DNA from: Bacteroidales bacterium UBA2764
GTDB taxonomy: Bacteria; Bacteroidota; Bacteroidia; Bacteroidales; Paludibacteraceae
NCBI GenBank assembly: GCA_002352705.1
Contig: DEIW01000159.1
Location: 11,893 to 17,974 of the forward strand
Length of the DNA: 6,082 bases
Direction: 5' to 3'
Each line of letters starts with the position of its first letter. Position 1 is the first letter of the stretch. The notes below the pieces were generated by a model. That model was not told the DNA's origin. It saw only the letters and a list, made by a program, of their open reading frames with translations, and did no database searches. Below are positions 1 through 5,008 of the stretch, piece by piece. A program made the translations under genes and the position numbers.

Positions 1-1462
1 CACTTCCACGGATTACCCACCAATGCCATGGAGTATAGCGGATATTGGCGCGTGGAGTGACGAAAAATCCATAACGTGTAGAGTAATCCGCCCTCACGCC
101 GGTCACCAACGATAACTTCTCTGCATACGTGTAACTGTACTCTGCAAAAACGCCGGCTGTCAACTCCTGACGATCCAACAGCAACCCTGCCCCATTGATC
201 ATCAGGTTTTCGCCATACTTATCATAGTTTACAGACAGTCCTGCTGAGAGACGATGATCATTATCTATCAGACCTGCTCCTTCCCAGTTTCCCTGATATA
301 TGGCATTAAGATAGGCATTCAACTGGTCCGCCTTCCAATTCCGCAACCCGTATGTGTTATCTTGATTATGGTAGCTGATAGCCGTGATAAGAGCCACCGA
401 CGAGCCGCTTTCTTCATCAAAAACATAGCCGTTTTTCAGGAATCCTTCGACACGCCAGGTATTCAGATTGATGCGATAAGGATTGGCTATAGAGTCCGCT
501 AACTGCCCACCGCGGCGTCTGTCAAACAAACCCCGTACAAAGGCCTGGAAAGTATATTCGCCATGACGGTAAAACCATCGGTTTGCCAGATTGGCATTCT
601 GAATCTTAGGCATATCCACGAATGAATCGTGATTCTCATCCATTGCCATAAAACTTTGCCCGTAATGTGCCAAAATTCCGGTGTAAAGGGACTGAGGGGA
701 TATCTTCCATCCTCCCATAATATTCGCTTCAGCCATCGTCTCGCTGTTAACCATGAGGTTGACAGAGAGAGGATTTTGGGTCTGAGGTTTCAATAGTTCC
801 ACATTGATTTGTCCGGAAGTAGCCTCATAACCGTTAATGACAGACGATGTGCCTTTACTCACCTGAATGGAACTCATCCACGGACCGGGGATATATTCGA
901 GTCCGAAATTCTGCGCCAGGCCTCGTACGGCAGGGGTGTTCTCCTGAATAAGCTGGACATATGTACCGCTTAATCCGAGGAGACGGATCTGCTTTGCTCC
1001 TGTTGCTGCATCAGAATAGGCGACATCCACGGAGGCGTTGGTTTCAAAAGCTTCGCTGAGGTTACAACATGCCGCTCTGCATAGCTCCTCTACACCGATT
1101 GTTTGAGTATCAAAAGCAGACTCCCTCAATCGTAACACTCCGGCTTTACGTTCCGTGATAGTGACTTCGTCCAGTATGGTCTCATCCACCAGAACAACGG
1201 TCAGCGGCTTGCGATTCAGGACAAGAATAGTATCGCTATGACAACCCACAAAAGAAACGACCAGACGGTTGGTTGTTTTGACGGGCATGATAGTAAAAGT
1301 GCCGTCCACGCCCGCTGCCATTCCTACGCCCGTATTTTCCCAGTACACATTTGCACCGACAAGCGGTTCCCCATGTTCATCCAATACCACGCCGCTAATC
1401 TGCGCTTGGACACAAGCACAGAAAAGAATCATCATTCCGACTAATACCTGCTTAATTTTCAT
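1..1462 (-). CDS. TonB-dependent outer-membrane receptor, N-terminal part (3' end beyond the window)
   Basis: Outer-membrane active transporter powered by TonB-ExbBD; the substrate is unknown. The frame is open from the ATG at 1462-1460 to the window edge, 487 codons, with no stop. Residues 1-20 are a signal peptide, with likely cleavage after VQA before QISG. Residues 21 to about 92 form a carboxypeptidase-D-regulatory-like domain (SGVVLDEHGEPLVGANV, DGTFTI). A TonB-box-like stretch, ILDEVTIT, lies at 96-103. The plug follows at about 110-225 (SDAATGAKQIRLLGLSG, VSKGTSSVINGYEATSGQI), then the start of the barrel with alternating aromatic strands. The family is usually about 650-750 residues, so a third or less is missing. 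The plug carries the cysteine cluster ELCRAACCNL (C128, C132, C133). It is not obviously SusC: it is shorter, and no SusD gene is visible, although the downstream side lies outside the window. Transcription diverges from the hemerythrin-LuxR gene. I am confident of the family; a metal, heme or metallophore substrate is only inferred from the cysteines and the neighbour. Confidence -1.
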   Translation of the reverse strand, partial: MKIKQVLVGMMILFCACVQAQISGVVLDEHGEPLVGANVYWENTGVGMAAGVDGTFTIMPVKTTNRLVVSFVGCHSDTILVLNRKPLTVVLVDETILDEVTITERKAGVLRLRESAFDTQTIGVEELCRAACCNLSEAFETNASVDVAYSDAATGAKQIRLLGLSGTYVQLIQENTPAVRGLAQNFGLEYIPGPWMSSIQVSKGTSSVINGYEATSGQINVELLKPQTQNPLSVNLMVNSETMAEANIMGGWKISPQSLYTGILAHYGQSFMAMDENHDSFVDMPKIQNANLANRWFYRHGEYTFQAFVRGLFDRRRGGQLADSIANPYRINLNTWRVEGFLKNGYVFDEESGSSVALITAISYHNQDNTYGLRNWKADQLNAYLNAIYQGNWEGAGLIDNDHRLSAGLSVNYDKYGENLMINGAGLLLDRQELTAGVFAEYSYTYAEKLSLVTGVRADYSTRYGFFVTPRANIRYTPWHWWVIRGS

Positions 1463-1484
1463 AACTATTTCTGTAAATCGGGCA

Positions 1485-1515
1485 CAAAGGTACTATTTTT
1501 TTCCGACGTGCGCAA
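1485..1515 (-). promoter_or_regulatory. Bacteroidetes-type promoter of the TonB-dependent receptor gene
   Basis: On the minus strand TTG (1515-1513) is followed by a 20-nt spacer and then TACCTTTG (1492-1485). This fits the Bacteroidetes -33/-7 consensus (TTTG, about 19-21 nt, TAnnTTTG). The start of transcription is expected near 1478-1480, giving a leader of about 17 nt before the ATG at 1462. The leader has no strong Shine-Dalgarno sequence, which is usual in this phylum. Confidence -1.
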
Positions 1516-1531
1516 TACCTAAAAGTGGGTA
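1516..1531. promoter_or_regulatory. Candidate operator: NarL-like 7-2-7 inverted heptamers
   Basis: TACCTAA (1516-1522), AA, then GTGGGTA (1525-1531). Compared with the E. coli NarL arrangement TACYYMT-N2-AKRRGTA, each half matches 6 of 7 positions, the innermost base failing in each. The site touches the -33 element of the receptor promoter. Its centre at about 1523.5 is some 44 bp upstream of the predicted receptor start, a position typical of activators contacting RNA polymerase. The adjacent gene encodes a protein with a NarL/LuxR-type helix-turn-helix. Both the arrangement and the assignment are hypotheses; the match could be chance in an AT-rich spacer. Confidence -1.
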
Positions 1532-1557
1532 ATTCCTGTAAAAAAAGAAAAAAATAC

Positions 1558-1588
1558 TTGTTTTTTTCAAAAAAAAGCAGTACCTTTG
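1558..1588 (+). promoter_or_regulatory. Bacteroidetes-type promoter of the hemerythrin-LuxR regulator
   Basis: TTG (1558-1560), a 20-nt spacer, then TACCTTTG (1581-1588), the same spacing as the divergent promoter. It is embedded in A and T runs: seven A at 1540-1546, seven A at 1548-1554, seven T at 1561-1567 and eight A at 1569-1576. The start of transcription is predicted around 1593-1596, immediately before the ATG at 1597, so the mRNA would be leaderless or nearly so. Confidence -1.
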
Positions 1589-1596
1589 TGCCGATT

Positions 1597-2508
1597 ATGT
1601 ATAAGTCAACCGATAAAATATGTGATTTGATGTCGCACGAAGAAGATGCGATACAAATCATCAGCCGCTTCGGGCTGGAGATGGGTGTAGGGGAACAGAC
1701 CATAGAACAGGTATGTCATCTACACAATGTCCATACGCCTACTTTTCTGGCTATTGTCAATTACAAAGTCTTCCGCCAGCGTGCCGTACCCGAGAATATT
1801 GATCTTCCTACCCTACAGCGGTATCTGCACAATGCTCACAATTATTTCTTGAATTTTCGTCTGCCTCGGTTGCGGAGGGCACTTGTGGAAGCTATCATTC
1901 CGGCAGACCCCTCGACAAAGATCCCGGGGTTGATTTTGCGATGCTATGATGAATTTGTAAATGAGATTCGCACTCATATCGAGCATGAGAATGCCGGACT
2001 ATTTGAGGAGCATGAGCATGACGATGAGCGCATCACAAGCAAGTTGACGGAGATTAAAAATCTGATTATCAAGTATTATCCCGGAGTCCCTCGTCCAATA
2101 AATGGAGAAAAAATATCCCCGGACAACGAATCCATTACCTATCTTCTTATCAGCGTGATGAGCGACCTATGGCACACGGAGCAGGATTTTTCGGACCATT
2201 GCGCCATTGAAGATGATATTTTGCGTCCCGCGCTTTTACTGAAAGAAAAGGAGACAACAAGAGGTCAAAAAGCGTCTCTTGTCCAGTCTAAGGACACGGA
2301 AGAGTTGAGCGACAGGGAACGCGATGTATTAGTACAAGTGGTGCGCGGGTTAAGTAACAAAGAGATTGCCGATGTGCTATGCATCTCTGCACATACGGTA
2401 ATGTCCCATCGCAAGAATATAACACGCAAACTGAATATCCATTCAACTGCCGGCTTGACTATCTACGCCATTGTAAACCATCTGGTGGATTTGAATAGTC
2501 TGGAATAA
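1597..2508 (+). CDS. Hemerythrin-like sensor fused to LuxR-type DNA-binding domain (transcriptional regulator)
   Basis: Predicted cytoplasmic transcription factor of 303 residues. Residues 2 to about 56 (YKSTDKICDL, RFGLEMGVGEQTIEQVC) resemble the N-terminal ScdA/DUF542 segment of RIC iron-sulphur repair proteins, but lack the paired cysteines of ScdA. Residues of about 75-215 look like a hemerythrin-type four-helix diiron domain: LHNAH (H78, H81), HIEHENAGLF (H127, E131), WHTEQD (H193) and HCAIEDDILRP (H201, E205). Residues of about 236-300 are a LuxR/GerE helix-turn-helix (LSDRERDVL, GLSNKEIADVLCISAHTVMSHR, KLNI). No receiver domain is present, so phosphorylation is not the expected input; oxygen, NO or iron status is inferred from the diiron-type ligands. 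The start at ATG 1597 is chosen because a promoter lies at 1558-1588 and the YKSTDK segment looks conserved in this family from memory. A GTG at 1525 would put the promoter inside the gene; ATG 1630 is the alternative. Domain calls are strong, the ligand is unknown. Confidence -1.
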   Translation: MYKSTDKICDLMSHEEDAIQIISRFGLEMGVGEQTIEQVCHLHNVHTPTFLAIVNYKVFRQRAVPENIDLPTLQRYLHNAHNYFLNFRLPRLRRALVEAIIPADPSTKIPGLILRCYDEFVNEIRTHIEHENAGLFEEHEHDDERITSKLTEIKNLIIKYYPGVPRPINGEKISPDNESITYLLISVMSDLWHTEQDFSDHCAIEDDILRPALLLKEKETTRGQKASLVQSKDTEELSDRERDVLVQVVRGLSNKEIADVLCISAHTVMSHRKNITRKLNIHSTAGLTIYAIVNHLVDLNSLE

Positions 2509-2520
2509 GCCGTTCGTTCA

Positions 2521-2560
2521 TTAACGCTCAAAAAGCCGCAGTAGCGCTAATTTCTTTTTT
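2521..2560 (+). terminator. Possible intrinsic terminator of the regulator gene
   Basis: TTAACGCT (2521-2528) can pair with AGCGCTAA (2543-2550) with one mismatch across a 14-base loop. The T-rich run TTTCTTTTTT (2551-2560) follows. It begins 12 nt after the regulator's stop and lies wholly within the 3' end of the converging aldehyde dehydrogenase gene. The stem is short and the loop long, so support is modest. There is no T-run on the minus-strand side, so it should act only on plus-strand transcripts. Confidence -1.
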
Positions 2561-3942
2561 CCTGTTTCACCTCCATAAGGATGTTCGCGCAGTGAAAGAT
2601 TAAAGAACGTACTGCCTTTGAGTACCGTTTGCGGGTGAGTGAACTCACGGAAACCCCATTCTCCATGATAAGCCCCCATGCCGGAATGACCGGTTCCGTT
2701 GAACGGAACGCCTTTCACCATCATATGAATGCACACTTCGTTGATGCAACCGCCGCCGAACTGCTGCGTCTGCATCACCCGGTTTGCCCATTTCATATCT
2801 TTCGTAAATAGATACATCGCCAGCGGGTGCTCGCGATCCGCTATTACTTCCATTAGTTCATCTGCCTCCGCATCCTTGAACGGCACAATAGGCAAAAGAG
2901 GGCAGAAGAGTTCGTGCTGCACAATAGACTCATGGATATCTACAGGATAAATCATCGTAGGCGCATATTTCCGCGTTTCTCGCACCCCTACTCCGCCAAA
3001 TACAATCCTGTTTCGGTATTCTTCTGCTAATCCGGCACACTTGTCATAGGCGGCTGCCGTAATGAGTTTGGGATATTCTGGATTAGTCTCCGCATGCTCT
3101 CCTATCTGCTTCACGAAAGCTCTTTTCAACTCTTCCATGAACGGTTCTGCTACTTCTTCTGCTACTGCTATCTGGTTGATATTGATACATATCTGCCCGG
3201 CATTGGTCAGTTTGAAGAATGCTATCTTCCTTGCGGCATCTTTGAGGTCTGCATCTGCCCGGATAACGCACCAGTTACCGGTTTCGCCTCCTAACTCAAG
3301 AGCTACAGGAGTGAGGTTTTTGGCGGCTTCAGAAAGAACATGCTTTCCGACAGCCGGCGAACCGGTATAGAAAATCTTATCAAACCGTTGTGACAGACAC
3401 ATGTCTGCTACATCATGGCCGCCGTCAATTAAGGTTACATATTCTAGAGGAAAGACTTCTGCGAAAAATCGCTTGAGAACCGCCGTACTGGCCGCTGATT
3501 TGGAACTGGATTTAATGACTACTGTATTACCTCCGCACATAGCCGCTGCAACTACTCCTATCGTTAGCAAAATGGGGAAATTGAACGGACTGATTACCAA
3601 AGACACGCCATAAGGCATCTTATAAACCTTGGTTATAAGACTCGGGAAACACATCCAACCGCTGAAATGCCGTTCAGGACGTGCCCATCGTCTGAGACCG
3701 CTAATCATCTCATTGATCTCAACAATGATTGGACCCACATCACATAGATATGCCTCCACCTCACTTCTCCCAAGATCTTCCGAGAGAGCCTGAACAAACT
3801 CGTCCGCATGGGCGGTCACGGCGGCTTTGAGTTTCTTTAGTTGCTGGATACGCCATGCTACAGGCAGGGTCGTACCTGTCCGGAAGAACTTTCTCTGGGC
3901 TGAAACGATGTCTCGGATTGATTGCTCGGTATAATTATTCAT
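2521..3942 (-). CDS. Aldehyde dehydrogenase, class-3-like NAD(P)-dependent
   Basis: Oxidises an aldehyde to a carboxylate with NAD(P)+, in the cytoplasm; the physiological substrate is not evident. The length of 473 residues is normal for the ALDH3/fatty- or coniferyl-aldehyde group. Visible motifs in order: SPFNFP (118-123) with N121, the equivalent of the oxyanion Asn; VIK (142-144) for cofactor binding; FYTGSPAVGK (191-200), the nucleotide-binding loop; LELGG (215-219) with general base E216; NAGQIC (247-252) with catalytic C252; ELFCP (344-348); and HSGMGAYHG (419-427), characteristic of class 3. All catalytic residues are present. Three motif positions are unusual: LGG is followed by E220 where K is usual, FGP reads FCP (C347), and the stretch after the catalytic Cys is INI in place of the common APD. 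There is no signal peptide or clear C-terminal membrane helix. It is last in the four-gene cluster, 4 nt after the thioesterase stop, so translational coupling is likely. The family is certain, the substrate unknown. Confidence -1.
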   Translation of the reverse strand: MNNYTEQSIRDIVSAQRKFFRTGTTLPVAWRIQQLKKLKAAVTAHADEFVQALSEDLGRSEVEAYLCDVGPIIVEINEMISGLRRWARPERHFSGWMCFPSLITKVYKMPYGVSLVISPFNFPILLTIGVVAAAMCGGNTVVIKSSSKSAASTAVLKRFFAEVFPLEYVTLIDGGHDVADMCLSQRFDKIFYTGSPAVGKHVLSEAAKNLTPVALELGGETGNWCVIRADADLKDAARKIAFFKLTNAGQICININQIAVAEEVAEPFMEELKRAFVKQIGEHAETNPEYPKLITAAAYDKCAGLAEEYRNRIVFGGVGVRETRKYAPTMIYPVDIHESIVQHELFCPLLPIVPFKDAEADELMEVIADREHPLAMYLFTKDMKWANRVMQTQQFGGGCINEVCIHMMVKGVPFNGTGHSGMGAYHGEWGFREFTHPQTVLKGSTFFNLSLREHPYGGETGKKKLALLRLFER

Positions 3943-3946
3943 TGGG

Positions 3947-4357
3947 CTATTGTTTTAGGTCATTATCGTTCACCAGTGACTTATAAAATTCCGGGAAACG
4001 CGTTTGTAGCGACACGGGACGGTTGTTCTCGAAAAAACAATGCGTGCTTTCGGCAGTACATACTACCACCTCACCTACCTTCATGACATACGCGAAAGTA
4101 ATTTTAAGATTGCTTGCTTTCGCTACCTTCAGGTCTATTGAAATAACATCCTTGAACGTGGTAGGGTGCTTGTACTGACAACTGAGAGATACTATCGGCG
4201 ACACTACCCCTTCTGCTTCCATGCGTTCAAAGCCATAACCTAACTGGTCCATCCAGTCTATGCGGGCTTCTTCCATAAACCGGATATAATTGGAATGGTG
4301 CGTGATTCCCATCCGGTCACATTCATAATAATTTACACGACGTTGATACGGTTTCAT
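3947..4357 (-). CDS. Hotdog-fold acyl-CoA thioesterase (4HBT/YbgC-like)
   Basis: Probably hydrolyses an acyl-CoA (or acyl-ACP) thioester to the free acid, in the cytoplasm. The length of 136 residues is typical for the 4-hydroxybenzoyl-CoA thioesterase/YbgC family. The signature lies near the N-terminus: YYECDRMGITHHSNYIRFME, residues 10-29. It holds the catalytic Asp (D14), the HH pair (H20, H21) and Y24 at the start of the long hotdog helix. The remaining beta-strand pattern (SLSCQYKHPTTFKD, ISIDLKVAKA, AESTHCFF) fits one hotdog domain. AGG lies immediately before the ATG. The gene starts 12 nt after the TPR-like gene and ends 4 nt before the aldehyde dehydrogenase. Pairing with the dehydrogenase suggests handling of a small or fatty acyl group, but this is inference. 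Assignment to the family is firm, substrate unassigned. Confidence -1.
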   Translation of the reverse strand: MKPYQRRVNYYECDRMGITHHSNYIRFMEEARIDWMDQLGYGFERMEAEGVVSPIVSLSCQYKHPTTFKDVISIDLKVAKASNLKITFAYVMKVGEVVVCTAESTHCFFENNRPVSLQTRFPEFYKSLVNDNDLKQ

Positions 4358-4369
4358 CCTGGCTTATTT

Positions 4370-5008
4370 TTAATGATATTTCTCGTGACAAAGATGGATG
4401 TACATGGTATTCGCCTCACGCATCCAGCAGTATTGCCATTTGGAATCGCGGAAGAAAACTTCCGCCTTCTTAAAAAACTCCAGTGCTTCTTTCTTATTGC
4501 CAAAAGGTTTTGGAGCGTAGAAATGACAAGTTCCGTAGTAACTCAAGACCAATGGGTCTTTAGGTGCTTTTTGAACAGCATCTTTCGCTAAACTCATCGC
4601 CTTGATGGGATGGATAGACTCTTTCAATCGTAACTCATAGACATATACAGCACTCATATACATCTCATAATGACCAGCTGGCAGTTTGTCCTTCAGGGAC
4701 GCTACATTCTTTCGGAACTGAGCCACATACGGCCGTGCGGCATCTTTATCCTCTGCCATCACCGCTGCACAATAGCCGTATTCATAGGCTAAGGCATGAA
4801 CATCCGGCAACAGACGATTAGAGGCAAGAGAATCCAGATAATGTTTCCATACCGACATGTCCTCTGCCTGATATGCATCAAACAAATCCCTATCCGCCGA
4901 AAAATCTTGGGCGGATAGGGTCATGCTAAAAACTATCAGGAGAAACAGCAAGGCTCTCCTGATATTCGTCTTTCGACTTTCGACTTTTGACTTTCGACTT
5001 CTGTACAT
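4370..5008 (-). CDS. Secreted protein with TPR-like helical repeats, function unknown
   Basis: 212 residues that I cannot name. Residues 1-17 are basic and repetitive (SRKSKVESRKTN), followed by a hydrophobic segment, ALLFLLIVFSMTLSAQ (19-34). It reads as a signal peptide with an overlong N-terminal region, cleaved after SAQ, so a periplasmic location is expected. The rest is predicted helical. A TPR-like helix pair spans about 134-187 (IKAMSLAKDAVQKAPKDPLV, GNKKEALEFFKKAEVFF), and earlier helices (FDAYQAEDMSVWKHYL, ALAYEYGYCAAVMA) may form further degenerate repeats. The C-terminus is rich in His and Cys (HLCHEKYH, with C194 nearby). The start at ATG 5008 is supported by AGAGGA at 5015-5020, six bases upstream, and by direct abutment to the phosphofructokinase stop (TAAATG). 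The basic N-terminal stretch is encoded by a 7-bp tandem repeat. A scaffold or protein-interaction role would suit TPRs but is unproven. Confidence -1.
   Translation of the reverse strand: MYRSRKSKVESRKTNIRRALLFLLIVFSMTLSAQDFSADRDLFDAYQAEDMSVWKHYLDSLASNRLLPDVHALAYEYGYCAAVMAEDKDAARPYVAQFRKNVASLKDKLPAGHYEMYMSAVYVYELRLKESIHPIKAMSLAKDAVQKAPKDPLVLSYYGTCHFYAPKPFGNKKEALEFFKKAEVFFRDSKWQYCWMREANTMYIHLCHEKYH
4968..5002. repeat. Five tandem 7-bp units at the start of the TPR-like gene
   Basis: On the plus strand the units read GTCTTTC, GACTTTC, GACTTTT, GACTTTC and GACTTCT: five heptamers, two identical and the others one or two changes away. They lie within codons 3-14 of the TPR-like gene and encode its basic SRKSKVESRKT stretch. 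Seven is not a multiple of three, so gain or loss of one unit would shift the frame just after the start codon. Confidence -1.

Larger units (their letters stand above)
1481..1592. repeat. 14-bp inverted repeat formed by the two divergent -7 regions
   Basis: AGTACCTTTGTGCC occurs on the plus strand at 1579-1592 and, identically, on the minus strand at 1494-1481. Eight of the bases are the -7 element, but the identity runs two bases upstream and four bases downstream of it. A further GAT follows on both sides, after one extra C on the minus side. The extended identity suggests matched promoter strength or a shared regulator, or simply a common Bacteroides promoter version. Confidence -1.

Noticed and set aside
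1400..1462. Lipoprotein signal in the receptor (cysteines at residues 15 and 17)
   Set aside because: The cysteines are inside the hydrophobic core and VQA before Q21 is a good signal peptidase I site; the mature protein begins directly with the CarboxypepD-like domain.
1548..1567. A7-TACTTG-T7 hairpin as an intrinsic terminator
   Set aside because: The stem is pure A/T without a GC core, and it overlaps the regulator's -33 element; a promoter context explains it better.
1525..1596. A GTG-initiated N-terminal extension of 24 residues on the regulator
   Set aside because: The promoter at 1558-1588 lies inside this extension, the encoded residues are low-complexity Lys/Phe/Ser from the A/T runs, and the ScdA-like domain begins just after ATG 1597.
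3062..3370. Open frames on the plus strand across the aldehyde dehydrogenase
   Set aside because: They are antisense to catalytic motifs under selection, and their products are Ser/Ala-rich without domain character.
4295..4591. Open frame of 98 codons on the plus strand
   Set aside because: It is antisense to the thioesterase and the TPR-like gene, both with clear family or signal-peptide features; it looks like a shadow frame.
4945..4965. Alternative TTG start of the TPR-like gene at Leu20, after an AGGAGA stretch
   Set aside because: The spacing is only three bases, a start there would remove the basic end of the signal peptide, and ATG 5008 has a better placed AGAGGA.
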